DNA of 64,000 bases from Streptomyces hygroscopicus subsp. hygroscopicus (GTDB lineage: Bacteria > Actinomycetota > Actinomycetes > Streptomycetales > Streptomycetaceae). The stretch lies in contig NZ_BSSM01000002.1 of assembly GCF_030269125.1 (NCBI RefSeq), positions 124,001-188,000 on the forward strand, in the 5' to 3' direction. The notes under the pieces are model-generated. The model searched no databases. It saw only the letters and a list, made by a program, of their open reading frames with translations, and was not told where the DNA came from. Numbering within the stretch: position 1 is the stretch's first letter; every line of letters starts with the position of its first letter. Positions 22,154 through 33,709 of this stretch are shown here, in pieces. The position numbers and the translations under genes were made by a program.

Positions 22154-23235
22154 GGGCCGATCCTTCCATGCATCCGAAAAATACGGTCGTACGCGGCGGC
22201 CAACAGCTCCGGGTCGTGCCGGGGTGTTCCGTCGGTCCGGGCCACCGGGGCCAGCTCGACCGCGGCTCCCAGCCGCTTGGCGGCCTCGGTGAGCGAGTCG
22301 CGGTCGGGCACGGCGGCCTCGTCGGCCAGCACCACGTCCAGGGCGAGTTTAGGGGCGTGTCGCCCCAAAACCTCCAAATGACGCTGCGGGGAGAAGCCGT
22401 CGGTTTCCCCCGGCTGCGGGGCGAGGTTCAGGGACAGGACCTTGCGCGCCTTGGTCTCGGTGAGGGCGTCCAGCAGTTCGGGCACCAGCAGGTGCGGGAT
22501 CACCGAGGAGAACCAGGAGCCCGGACCGAGCACCACCCAGTCCGCGTCGAGCACCGCCGCGAGGGCCTCCGGCACGGCCGGCGGGTCGTTCGGCACCAGG
22601 TGCACGGACTGGACCTCGCCCGGCGTCAGCGCCACGGTCGCCTGCCCGCGCACCGTGTCCACGTCCTCCGGGTGCTCCGGATCGTGGCCCTTGACGAGGG
22701 CCTGGAGCTCCAGCGGCACGGCGGACATGGGCAGCACCCGCCCGTGCGCGCCGAGCAGCTTGCCGACCAGGTCCAGGGCCTGGACATGGTCGCCGAGCTG
22801 CTCCCACAGGGCGACGATCAGAAGATTGCCCACCGCGTGGTCGTGCAGGTCGCCCTGGGAGTGGAAGCGGTGCTGGATGACGCGGGCCCAGGTCTGGCCC
22901 CAGTCGTCGTCCCCGCACAGCGCGGCCAGCGCCTTGCGCAGATCGCCGGGCGGCAGCACGCCCAGCTCGTCGCGCAGCCGTCCGCTGGAGCCGCCGTCGT
23001 CGGCCACCGTGACGACCGCGGTGAGGTCGCCGGTGATCCGGCGCAGCGCCGCGAGCGAGGCCGACAGGCCCATGCCGCCGCCGAGCGCGACCACCTTGGG
23101 CTGCGCCCCCCGGCGGCGGGGCCGGCCCCCGCGGGCCTCGGCCGGGCGGCCGGCGCGCGTCTCGGCGGAGCGGCCGGAACGCCCCTCCGGCACCATCCGG
23201 CGCAGCCTGCCCAGCCGCGGTGTACGTTCCGTCAT
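22144..23235 (-). CDS. yvcK: Gluconeogenesis factor YvcK (UDP-sugar-binding, CofD-like)
   Basis: A 363-residue CofD/YvcK-family protein. B. subtilis YvcK binds UDP-N-acetylglucosamine and is needed for cell shape on gluconeogenic carbon sources. Landmarks: [19 protein letters not shown] (nucleotide-binding Gly-rich loop, about residues 47-65), [17 protein letters not shown] and the [12 protein letters not shown] segment. The first 45 residues are an Arg-rich extension not seen in Bacillus. ATG 23235 overlaps the rapZ stop (ATGA). The uvrC-rapZ-yvcK-whiA order is widely conserved in Gram-positives. Confidence 0.93.
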   Translation of the reverse strand: MTERTPRLGRLRRMVPEGRSGRSAETRAGRPAEARGGRPRRRGAQPKVVALGGGMGLSASLAALRRITGDLTAVVTVADDGGSSGRLRDELGVLPPGDLRKALAALCGDDDWGQTWARVIQHRFHSQGDLHDHAVGNLLIVALWEQLGDHVQALDLVGKLLGAHGRVLPMSAVPLELQALVKGHDPEHPEDVDTVRGQATVALTPGEVQSVHLVPNDPPAVPEALAAVLDADWVVLGPGSWFSSVIPHLLVPELLDALTETKARKVLSLNLAPQPGETDGFSPQRHLEVLGRHAPKLALDVVLADEAAVPDRDSLTEAAKRLGAAVELAPVARTDGTPRHDPELLAAAYDRIFRMHGRIGPWR

Positions 23236-24245
23236 TCCCGTCCCATGTCCCGGTGTACGACCACCGTCTCCACGCCCTCGGCCGCGAGGCGCGCGGCGAG
23301 TTTCTCCGACATCGCGACCGAGCGGTGCTTGCCCCCGGTGCAGCCGATCGCGATGGTCACGTAGCGCTTGCCCTCGCGCCGGTAGCCGGCCGCGACGAGC
23401 CGCAGCAGCTCGGCGTAGCGGTCCAGGAACTCCTTGGCACCGGGCTGGTTGAAGACATAGGCGGCGACCTCCTCGTTCAGACCCGTGAAGGGGCGCAGCT
23501 CCGGGACCCAGTGGGGGTTGGGCAAGAACCGCATGTCCGCGACGAGATCCGCGTCGACCGGGAGGCCGTACTTGAAGCCGAAGGACATCACGGTGGCCCG
23601 CAGCTCGGGCTCCTCCTCGCCGGCGAACTGGGCGTCCATCTTGGCGCGCAGCTCGTGCACGTTCAGGCTGGAGGTGTCGATCACCAGGTCGGCGTCGCCG
23701 CGCAGTTCGCGCAGCAGTTCCCGCTCGGCGGCGATGCCGTCCACGATGCGGCCGTCGCCCTGGAGGGGGTGCGGCCGGCGCACCGACTCGAAGCGGCGCA
23801 CCAGGGCCTCGTCCGAGGACTCCAGGAAGACGATCCGCCGGGTGACGTGCTTGGCCTCCAGATCCGCGAGGGACTCGCGCAGGTTGTCGAAGAAGCGCCG
23901 GCCGCGGACGTCCACGACCACCGCGATCCGCGCCACGTTCCCCTGGGAACGGGCGCCCAGCTCCACCATGGTGGGGATGAGCGCGGGCGGCAGGTTGTCC
24001 ACGACGAACCAGCCGAGGTCCTCCAGACACTTCGCGGCCGTCGAGCGGCCCGCTCCGGACATGCCGGAGATGATCACCAGCTCGGGAATCGCCGTTTCCG
24101 GGACCCCGGGTGCCTCGCTGCCCGAACTCACCTGTGCTCCGCTGTCGTCGCCCGTGTCCCGGCCGGTGGTCGGCAGGGCGTGCTCGCCCGGGTCGGCGTG
24201 CGCCTGATCTCGGCGCTGTGTGGGCTGTGCGTCGTGCTCGGTCAT
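23232..24245 (-). CDS. rapZ: RapZ-family nucleotide-binding protein
   Basis: A 337-residue protein of the RapZ/YvcJ family. E. coli RapZ guides RNase E to the GlmZ sRNA; YvcJ has ATPase/GTPase activity. After a 50-residue variable N-terminus comes the P-loop [15 protein letters not shown]. The usual GKS/T lysine is arginine here (GRST), which should weaken phosphate binding. The C-terminal domain shows [11 protein letters not shown] and [19 protein letters not shown], both family signatures. ATG 24245 overlaps the uvrC stop (ATGA), and its own stop overlaps yvcK. Confidence 0.93.
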   Translation of the reverse strand: MTEHDAQPTQRRDQAHADPGEHALPTTGRDTGDDSGAQVSSGSEAPGVPETAIPELVIISGMSGAGRSTAAKCLEDLGWFVVDNLPPALIPTMVELGARSQGNVARIAVVVDVRGRRFFDNLRESLADLEAKHVTRRIVFLESSDEALVRRFESVRRPHPLQGDGRIVDGIAAERELLRELRGDADLVIDTSSLNVHELRAKMDAQFAGEEEPELRATVMSFGFKYGLPVDADLVADMRFLPNPHWVPELRPFTGLNEEVAAYVFNQPGAKEFLDRYAELLRLVAAGYRREGKRYVTIAIGCTGGKHRSVAMSEKLAARLAAEGVETVVVHRDMGRE

Positions 24246-26545
24246 GTCTCCTGCCCCCGTCGTTCGTCCGGGGGGCCCGCGGTCACGGGCTCCCCCGAGG
24301 AACCCGCCGTCGTCTCGGGTTCCTCGTCTTCCATGATCTCTCCGGTCGCCGTGTTCACGGCGGGTGCGGCCGGGGCCGCCTGGGCGAGGGCCGCAGCGAT
24401 GGTCTCGGCCGTCTTCCGGCCTATCCCGGGCACTTCCTGGATCTGTTCGATTGTGGCGGACCGCAGCCGCTTCACCGAGCCGAAATGCTTGATGAGCGCC
24501 TGTTTCCTGGTCTCGCCGAGGCCGGGGACGTCGTCCAGGGGGCCGGCGCGGAAGCGCTTGGCGCGCTTGGCGCGCTGGTAGGTGATCGCGAACCGGTGGG
24601 CCTCGTCCCGGACGCGCTGGAGCAGATACAGGCCCTCGCTGGTACGGGGCAGCACCACGGGGTCGTCCTCGCCGGGCAGCCAGACCTCTTCGAGTCGCTT
24701 GGCCAGGCCGCACACCGCGATGTCGTCGATGCCCAGCTCGTCCAGCGCCCGCCGGGCCGCCGCGACCTGCGGCTGCCCACCGTCGACCACGACCAGCTGG
24801 GGCGGATAGGCGAACTTCCGGGGACGGCCGTCGTCGTCCTTGAGGGAGCCGTTGACGGGGGTGGCGAGGGGGTCGTCGGACGCGCTGGGGGTGAGGGGGG
24901 CGGGTTCGGCGGGGTCTACCGCGGGGAGGGGGCCGGACGCCGTGGCGGCGGAGGCGCCGGTCACCGCGCCGGCGGGAGCGGTGGGTTCGGTGGTGGTGTC
25001 CGTGGGCGCGGCCCCGGTACCGGCAGGCGTGACCGCCGTGTCCGCGCGCAGGACTCCGGCGTCGGCAGGCGCGGCCCCGGTGTCCGCCGGGACGGCCCCG
25101 CCGTCGGCGCCCGGCTCCTCGCCGTCGGCCCACTCGCCCGTCCGCTCCTTCTCCGCGAGGTACCGCTTGAAGCGGCGGCTGATGACCTCGTGCATGGAGC
25201 GGACGTCGTCCTGGCCGGCGAAACCCTTGATCTGGAAGCGGCGGTACTCGCTCTTGCGCTGGAGGCCGTCCTCGAAGACGACCATGGAGGCGACCACGTC
25301 GTCCCCCTGGAGGTGCGAGATGTCGTAGCACTCGATGCGCAGCGGGGCGCTGTCCAGATCGAGGGCGTCGGCGATCTCCTCCAGGGCGCGCGAACGGGTC
25401 GTGAGGTCGGAGGCGCGCTTGGTCTTGTGCAGGGCGAGCGCCTGCTGGGCGTTGCGCTGCACGGTCTCCATGAGCGCCTTCTTGTCGCCGCGCTGCGGGA
25501 TGCGCAGGGACACGTACGACCCGCGGCGGCCGGTCAGCCACTCCTGGGCCGGCTCGACCGGCTCGGGCAGGGCCGGGACCAGGACCTCCTTGGGCACCGC
25601 GTCCCCGGTCTCCTCGCCGTACAGCTGCTGCAGGGCGTGCTCGACCAGGGCGCCGGTGGTGATCTCCTCGACCTTGTCGGTCACCCAGCCGCGCTGGCCG
25701 CGCACCCGGCCGCCGCGCACGTGGAAGATCTGCACGGCCGCCTCCAGCTCGTCCTCGGCGACGGCGATGAGGTCGGCGTCGGTCGCGTCGGCGAGCACGA
25801 CCGCGCTCTTCTCCATGGCCTTCCTCAGGGCCCCTATGTCGTCGCGCAGCCGGGCGGCCCGCTCGTACTCCATCTCCTCCGCCGCCTCCGTCATCCGCTT
25901 CTCCAGGCGGCGGAGGTAGGCGCCGGTGCGGCCGGCCATGAAGTCGCAGAACTCGTCGGCCAGGTCCCGGTGGTCCTCGGGGCTGATCCGGCCGACGCAG
26001 GGGGCGGAGCACTTGCCGATGTAGCCGAGCAGGCAGGGGCGGCCGGTGCGGGCGGCGTTCTTGAACACGCCCGCCGAGCAGGTGCGCACGGGGAAGACCC
26101 GCAGCAGCAGGTCGACGGTGTCCCGGATGGCCCACGCGTGTCCGTACGGCCCGAAGTACCGCACGCCCTTCTTCTTGTGACCGCGCATCACCTGGACGCG
26201 CGGGAACTCCTCGTTCATCGTCACCGCGAGGTACGGGTAGCTCTTGTCGTCGCGGTACTTGACGTTGAACCGGGGGTCGAACTCCTTGATCCAGGAGTAC
26301 TCCAGCTGCAGCGCCTCGACCTCCGTGGACACCACGGTCCACTCCACGGACGCGGCGGTGGTCACCATCGTCCGGGTGCGCGGGTGCAGGTTCGCCAGGT
26401 CCTGGAAGTAGTTCGCCAGGCGCTGGCGCAGGCTTTTCGCCTTTCCGACGTAGATCACCCGGCGGTGCTCGTCACGGAACCTGTACACCCCGGGAGTGTC
26501 CGGGATCTCACCCGGCCTGGGGCGGTAGCTGGAGGGATCGGCCAT
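24242..26545 (-). CDS. uvrC: Excinuclease ABC subunit C
   Basis: A 767-residue nucleotide-excision-repair nuclease making both incisions around the lesion after UvrB loading. Order: GIY-YIG domain ([10 protein letters not shown]...[14 protein letters not shown], residues 16-43), Cys-rich segment, UVR motif ([20 protein letters not shown]), RNase-H-like domain with [11 protein letters not shown], and helix-hairpin-helix pair ([30 protein letters not shown]). A roughly 95-residue Ala/Pro/Thr/Asp-rich insert (about residues 472-568) precedes the RNase-H domain and makes it longer than the E. coli enzyme (about 610). Start ATG 26545; the promoter ends seven bases upstream, so the message is likely leaderless. 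Confidence 0.96.
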   Translation of the reverse strand: MADPSSYRPRPGEIPDTPGVYRFRDEHRRVIYVGKAKSLRQRLANYFQDLANLHPRTRTMVTTAASVEWTVVSTEVEALQLEYSWIKEFDPRFNVKYRDDKSYPYLAVTMNEEFPRVQVMRGHKKKGVRYFGPYGHAWAIRDTVDLLLRVFPVRTCSAGVFKNAARTGRPCLLGYIGKCSAPCVGRISPEDHRDLADEFCDFMAGRTGAYLRRLEKRMTEAAEEMEYERAARLRDDIGALRKAMEKSAVVLADATDADLIAVAEDELEAAVQIFHVRGGRVRGQRGWVTDKVEEITTGALVEHALQQLYGEETGDAVPKEVLVPALPEPVEPAQEWLTGRRGSYVSLRIPQRGDKKALMETVQRNAQQALALHKTKRASDLTTRSRALEEIADALDLDSAPLRIECYDISHLQGDDVVASMVVFEDGLQRKSEYRRFQIKGFAGQDDVRSMHEVISRRFKRYLAEKERTGEWADGEEPGADGGAVPADTGAAPADAGVLRADTAVTPAGTGAAPTDTTTEPTAPAGAVTGASAATASGPLPAVDPAEPAPLTPSASDDPLATPVNGSLKDDDGRPRKFAYPPQLVVVDGGQPQVAAARRALDELGIDDIAVCGLAKRLEEVWLPGEDDPVVLPRTSEGLYLLQRVRDEAHRFAITYQRAKRAKRFRAGPLDDVPGLGETRKQALIKHFGSVKRLRSATIEQIQEVPGIGRKTAETIAAALAQAAPAAPAVNTATGEIMEDEEPETTAGSSGEPVTAGPPDERRGQET

Positions 26546-26552
26546 GTCTCAC

Positions 26553-26575
26553 ACCCTACTGGCGAGCACGGACAC
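26553..26575 (-). promoter_or_regulatory. Degenerate DNA-damage-type promoter of uvrC
   Basis: Minus strand reads GTGTCC, eleven bases beginning GTGC, then TAGGGT (26558-26553). The 11-base spacing is the same as upstream of uvrA, uvrB, ogt and the MFS gene, with two or three mismatches in the upstream element. The -10 ends seven bases before ATG 26545. Confidence 0.55.
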
Positions 26576-26669
26576 CGCGTCGGGCCTGTGGACGACGCCG
26601 GCCACGTAGATCATCGAACGGCACTCGCACGGACCGGCGCGGTTCCGGCCGGCGGGTGCGGGGCCGCCG

Positions 26670-27497
26670 GTGAAGGGCACGGTCCGGCCAGTCGTACGGG
26701 GCGGCCCCTTCCACGGGGGCGCCGCGCGCCGCGATCGCCGCGCGGGGCCTGCCGCTCCAGCGCGTCCAGCACCATCTGTCGCGCCACGGTGTCAAAGTCG
26801 GTGTGACCAGTGTGAGTTACTGCCAGCAGGGCGCCCGCCGCCCCCGGCGCCCGGAGTCGCTGCGCGCGGTCCGCGCCCTGGAGGAGATCCTCCAGCTGCC
26901 GTACGAGTCCCTGATCCGGCTGCTCGCCGAGTCCGGCCGGCGCGGGGAGGCGGAATTCCCGGCGGGGCGCTCGCACCCCTTCCTGGCCGAGGGGTCGGCC
27001 GCGCTGGACCGCCTCCGGGCCGGGCTGGGTCGGCCGGCCGACAGCGGGCCGCACACGCCGGGCCACCACGAGCGCGTCCGGATCGGTGCCCGACGCGAAC
27101 GCACGAGACGAGGGTGCGGGCCCTGGGGAACTGCCGCACCGGCCGCGTCCGCCGGGACCAGGACACCGGGGTACTGGTGGCCGAACTGCTCTTCGACACC
27201 CGGCTGCGCGTCGGCGACACCTTCCTCTTCCGGTACGCCGTCGAGGACGGCGCGGCCGAGGCCGCCCACGAGTATCCGCACCGGTTCGAGGCGCCCGGCG
27301 GCCAGGACGCGCTCCAGGTGCGCTTCGACCCGACCGCGCTGCCCGTGCGCTGCCGGCGCTTCACCCAGCACTCCCCCGTGGCCCCGCGCGGCGCCCGGCA
27401 GGAACTGTCCGCCACCGGGCCGCACCACTGCGTCCACCTGGTCGAGCCCCGCATCCGGCCGGGCATCGTGGGCATCGCGTGGGACTGGCCCGAGTGA
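26670..27497 (+). pseudogene. Frameshifted XRE-like DNA-binding regulator
   Basis: Two frames together encode one protein. The frame from about 26701 gives AARGLPLQRVQHHLSRHGVKV, then SVSYCQQGARRPRRPESLRAVRALEEIL, a helix-turn-helix region. The frame ending at TGA 27497 gives VRALGNCRTGRVRRDQDTGVLVAELLFDTRLRVG and the rest. They meet at a tandem duplication ACGAG-ACGAG (27103-27112); removing one copy joins them in frame as RTRVRALGNCR. The helix-turn-helix frame also lacks a start codon: a stop lies at 26671, and GTG 26670 is in another frame that would join after loss of one G near 26697-26703. Either a decayed gene or sequencing errors; it diverges from uvrC. Confidence 0.7.
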
Positions 27498-27557
27498 ACC
27501 GGGCGCTGCCGCCGTCCGGTCGGCCCGGCCGGACAGGCGGGGCGTGCCGGTCAGGTA

Positions 27558-27983
27558 TCAGGCGGCCGGGCCCGCGACGATCCTGCCGTTCTCCGCCTTC
27601 ACCGACAGCCGCGTCAGCGGCACGGTGGCCGGCGACTGGACCACCTTGCCGGTCACGGCGTCGAACTCGCTGCCGTGGCAGGGACAGACCAGGGTCGTCC
27701 CCTGGAGCTTGTTGATCGGGCAGCCGGCGTGCGTGCACACCGTGCTGTACGCCTTCAGCGCGCCGCTTCGGTCCCGGCTGACCACCACGTTGTGGTCCTT
27801 GTAGAGCTTGGCACCGCCCTTGGCGATCTCGCTCTCGGCGCCGAGGTCCACCGGCGCGGTCGGGCTGGCGGCGACCGCGTTGTTCCCCGGTGCGGAGCAA
27901 GCGGCCAGGCCGAGCCCGGCGACCGGGACCACGGCGGCCCCTCGAAGGACGGTACGACGGCTCGCGGAAGGACGCTCGGGCAT
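27558..27983 (-). CDS. Rieske (2Fe-2S) domain lipoprotein
   Basis: A 141-residue exported protein. The N-terminus has a twin-arginine-like motif (SRRTVLRG), a hydrophobic stretch and a lipobox LAAC, predicting Tat export and lipid anchoring. The Rieske cluster ligands are visible as CTHAGC and CPCHGSEFD (Cys-x-His ... Cys-x2-His). It could carry electrons at the membrane surface, but is not the bc1 Rieske subunit, which is longer with membrane helices. ATG 27983 is chosen for GGAG six bases upstream; GTG 27995 is an alternative. Partner unknown. Confidence 0.88.
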   Translation of the reverse strand: MPERPSASRRTVLRGAAVVPVAGLGLAACSAPGNNAVAASPTAPVDLGAESEIAKGGAKLYKDHNVVVSRDRSGALKAYSTVCTHAGCPINKLQGTTLVCPCHGSEFDAVTGKVVQSPATVPLTRLSVKAENGRIVAGPAA

Positions 27984-28058
27984 CTCGAACTCCACTGGTC
28001 AAGGGGTGTACGGAGCGACGATACCGGGGCAGAAAGCCCGGCCCGGGGGCGGGGTGCG

Positions 28059-28123
28059 GTGCTCCGAGGGGCGGGGTGCGATGCCACGAGAGGCGGGTGC
28101 CGTGCTCCGAGGGGCGGGGTGCG
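28059..28123. repeat. 22-bp direct repeat
   Basis: GTGCTCCGAGGGGCGGGGTG followed by CG occurs at 28059-28080 and 28102-28123 (period 43). A third partial copy (GGGGCGGGGTGCG) precedes it near 28046-28058. It lies between the Rieske gene and the LacI operator. Confidence 0.8.
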
Positions 28124-28172
28124 GCGTCTGCGCCAGCAGGCGGTCGAAGGCGACCGGCGCTGCGGAACCGAG

Positions 28173-28202
28173 CGCGTAAACGCTTGCGCAAGCGTTTACG
28201 CG
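28173..28202. promoter_or_regulatory. 30-bp perfect palindrome, LacI-family operator
   Basis: CGCGTAAACGCTTGC and its exact reverse complement abut at 28187/28188. The core AAACGCTTGCGCAAGCGTTT has the central CG and A/T flanks typical of LacI/GalR operators. It lies 68 bases before the LacI-family gene, suggesting autoregulation of the regulator-kinase operon. Confidence 0.85.
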
Positions 28203-28270
28203 GGGACGGCCGATGGGGTAGCTTCCCGGCCGGAGGCGCCCGTCCGGTGGGCGGCGGGGAGGGGAACACG

Positions 28271-29401
28271 ATGGCCACCATGGCGGACGTGGCGCGGAGC
28301 GCCGGGGTCTCCGTGGCGACCGTCTCCCATGTCCTCAACGGCACCCGCCCGGTGTCCCCCGGCACCCGACAGGCCGTCCTGGACGCCGTGGACGCCCTCG
28401 GCTACACGCCCAACACGCTGGCCCGCTCCCTGGTGACCGCCCGCACCCGCTCCATCGGCCTCGCGGTGTCGGCGATCAGCAACCCGTACTTCACCGAGAT
28501 CCTCCAGGGCGTCGAGGCCGCCGCGTTGGAGTCCGGCTACGGTCTGCTCCTGGCCGACCCGCACGACGACCCCGTGCACGAGCGCAAGGTCGTGCAGTTC
28601 CTCCACGAGCGCCGGGTGGACGGGATGATCGTCGCACCGTCCGCGCAGCCGGGCGAACTGGTCGGCTACCTCGCCCGTCACGCCGTACCGACCGTGTTCC
28701 TGGACCGGATGGTCGACCCGCCCGCGGCCGGTGACAGCGCTCCTGCCGCGAGCGGCCCGCGCTTCGACCAGGTCGGTGCGGAGAGTGCCGCGCCGACGGC
28801 CCGCCTCGTCGCCCACCTCGCCGGGCGGGGGCACCGCAGGATCGGTCTGGTCGCGGGTCTACCGGGACTCAGCACGACCCGTGAGCGCGTCACGGGCTAT
28901 CTGGACGGCCTCGCCGCCGCGGGCTTGGCGCACGACGACCGTCTCTTGGTGTCCGGCAACTCCGAGTCCGCCTGTGCCGAGCGGGCCACCGCCGCCCTGC
29001 TCGCCCTGCCCGAGCCGCCCACCGCGCTCGTCACCGCCAACAACGCGATGACCCTGGGCGCCCTGCGCGCCCTGCGCCGACGTGGTCTGTCGGTGCCTGG
29101 CGACATCGCCCTGTGCTGTTTCGACGACTTCCCCTGGGCCGACCTCTTCTCGCCCCGGCTCACCGCCGTCGCCCAGCCCAGCAGGGAACTGGGCGCCCAG
29201 GCCGTGCGACTGCTCCTCGAACGCCTGGCCGAGCCGGACCGGCCGCCCCGGACCGTGCGCCTGCCCTGCGCGTTCGTCCACCGCACGTCCTGCGGCTGCC
29301 CGCAGCAGCCCGAGCGGCCCGGCGCAGCCGCGCACACCGTCTCGCCCGCCCTGCCCGAGTCCCCGCCCGAGCCCCTTTCCGAGATGGGAACCGCCTCGTG
29401 A
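28271..29401 (+). CDS. LacI-family transcriptional regulator
   Basis: A 376-residue repressor. The N-terminal helix-turn-helix and hinge are clear: MADVARSAGVSVATVSHVLNG (around residues 4-24) then GYTPNTLARSLVTARTRSIG. The sugar-binding domain follows (SAISNPYFTEILQGVE; HRRIGLVAGLPGLSTTRERVTGY; IALCCFDDFPWADLF). A 50-residue Pro/Ser-rich tail ends the protein. ATG 28271 is used; an upstream open frame has no homology. The stop overlaps the sugar-kinase start (GTGA), so the ligand is probably a sugar or the substrate of that kinase. The palindrome at 28173-28202 is the likely operator. Confidence 0.93.
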   Translation: MATMADVARSAGVSVATVSHVLNGTRPVSPGTRQAVLDAVDALGYTPNTLARSLVTARTRSIGLAVSAISNPYFTEILQGVEAAALESGYGLLLADPHDDPVHERKVVQFLHERRVDGMIVAPSAQPGELVGYLARHAVPTVFLDRMVDPPAAGDSAPAASGPRFDQVGAESAAPTARLVAHLAGRGHRRIGLVAGLPGLSTTRERVTGYLDGLAAAGLAHDDRLLVSGNSESACAERATAALLALPEPPTALVTANNAMTLGALRALRRRGLSVPGDIALCCFDDFPWADLFSPRLTAVAQPSRELGAQAVRLLLERLAEPDRPPRTVRLPCAFVHRTSCGCPQQPERPGAAAHTVSPALPESPPEPLSEMGTAS

Positions 29402-30309
29402 TCGTCGTCGCCGGTGAGGCACTGATCGACCTGGTACCGCAGGGCCCCGGCGCTCTCGCGGCCCTCAAGCCGGCGCCCGGCGGCGGTCCGTACAACACCG
29501 CCCTGGCGCTCGGCCGGCTCGGCTCCTCCACCGCCTTCATCTCCCGGACCTCGTACGACGCCTTCGGTGAGGCGCTGCTCGACGGGCTGCGGCGGGCCGG
29601 CGTCGAGGTCTCGGACGTACAGCGCGGGCCGGAACCGACGACCCTCGCGGCAGCCACGATCGACGGCGGCGGCTCGGCGTCGTACTCCTTCTACGTCGAC
29701 GGCACCGCGGACCGTCTCTTCACCGCGCCCGCCTCGCTCCCCGCGGGCACCCGCGCGGTGTCCTTCGGCACCCTCTCGCTCGTCCTGGAACCGGGCGCGA
29801 GCGCCTATGAGGAGCTGCTGCGCAGGGCGGCCGCGCAGGGGTTGTTCACGGCGCTCGACCCCAATATCCGGGCAGGGCTGATCCCGGACGCGGACGCCTA
29901 CCGGGCGCGTTTCGCGAGCTGGCTGCCCTCGGTGACGCTGCTGAAGGTGTCCGCGGAGGACGCGGCCTGGCTGGGCGGGACTCCGCGCGAGTGGCTGGCC
30001 GAGGGGCCGTCGGCCGTGGTGGTGACCCGGGGCGCCGAGGGCCTGACCGTGTACACCCAAGACGGCGGGGAGTGCTCCGTGCCCGGGGAGAAGGTCGATG
30101 TCGTGGACACCATCGGCGCCGGTGACACGGTGAACGCGGCACTGCTGCACGGTCTGTCCGCCATGGACGCGCTGTCGCGGCAGGCGCTGGCCTCCCTCGG
30201 GACGGAGGGCTGGGCGCGGCTGTTGCGCTTCGCGGCGCGCGCGGCGGCGATCACCTGTTCACGGGCGGGGGCGGAGCCGCCGTACGCGAACGAGCTGGGT
30301 GGGCCCTGA
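29398..30309 (+). CDS. PfkB-family carbohydrate kinase (fructokinase-like)
   Basis: A 303-residue ribokinase-fold kinase. Landmarks: VAGEALIDLVP at the start, PGGGPYNTALALGRLG (substrate-binding Gly-rich region) and the catalytic signature DTIGAGDTVNAALL near residue 240, with the anion-hole GAGD. Sequence type is closest to bacterial fructokinases, but substrate is inferred. GTG 29398 overlaps the LacI stop. No sugar transporter lies in the operon; the product ends at a strong terminator. Confidence 0.9.
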   Translation: MIVVAGEALIDLVPQGPGALAALKPAPGGGPYNTALALGRLGSSTAFISRTSYDAFGEALLDGLRRAGVEVSDVQRGPEPTTLAAATIDGGGSASYSFYVDGTADRLFTAPASLPAGTRAVSFGTLSLVLEPGASAYEELLRRAAAQGLFTALDPNIRAGLIPDADAYRARFASWLPSVTLLKVSAEDAAWLGGTPREWLAEGPSAVVVTRGAEGLTVYTQDGGECSVPGEKVDVVDTIGAGDTVNAALLHGLSAMDALSRQALASLGTEGWARLLRFAARAAAITCSRAGAEPPYANELGGP

Positions 30310-30363
30310 GCTGTCCGCGTCCTCTCTGCTCTTGTCAAGGAGCGTGTGGCTACCGGGGAAACG

Positions 30364-30404
30364 AGCGGCGCCCCGCGGGAAGTTCCCGCGGGGCGCCGCT
30401 TTTT
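30364..30404 (+). terminator. Terminator of the LacI-kinase operon
   Basis: An 18-base perfect inverted repeat (30364-30381 and 30383-30400) followed by a run of five T. One of the few terminators here with a proper T-tract, 55 bases past the kinase stop. Confidence 0.92.
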
Positions 30405-30455
30405 GATCCGATGTCAGATCTCGTCCCGATCGCCCTGATGGGCTCCGGGCCGGTG

Positions 30456-33485
<3,030 letters not shown>

Positions 33486-33541
33486 GCCGGTCCGCACCTT
33501 TCTTGGGAGAAGTGACAGGGGCGGGGCCCCCGTGCTTCTTC

Positions 33542-33564
33542 AGACTAGGGGGAGCCACTGACAA
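33542..33564 (-). promoter_or_regulatory. uvrA: DNA-damage-type (RecA-NDp/PafBC-like) promoter of uvrA
   Basis: Minus strand: TTGTCA, eleven-base spacer starting GTGGC, TAGTCT (-10 at 33547-33542). A normal -35 at 17-18 bases is lacking. The predicted 5' leader is about 50 bases. Confidence 0.8.
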
Positions 33565-33673
33565 CGCCGGTCGGATTGCCCGGTTGCATAACAATCCCCG
33601 GCCTTCCAGCATGCCCGACGCCGCCTTCGACCATATAGCACGCGCATTCGATTTACGGACGAGCTTCGGCAGC

Positions 33674-33702
33674 TTCACCCGAACGTGTGGCACGGCTAGG
33701 GT
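33674..33702 (+). promoter_or_regulatory. Leaderless promoter of the DinB-like gene
   Basis: TTCACC (33674-33679), 17 bases, TAGGGT (33697-33702). The -10 ends seven bases before ATG 33710, so transcription probably starts at the A of the start codon. Confidence 0.6.
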
Positions 33703-33709
33703 CGGGCCC

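Noticed and set aside
23232..26342. 1036-codon minus-strand frame spanning rapZ and part of uvrC
   Set aside because: Only the part from 24245 onward is RapZ; the upstream part is an out-of-frame reading of uvrC.
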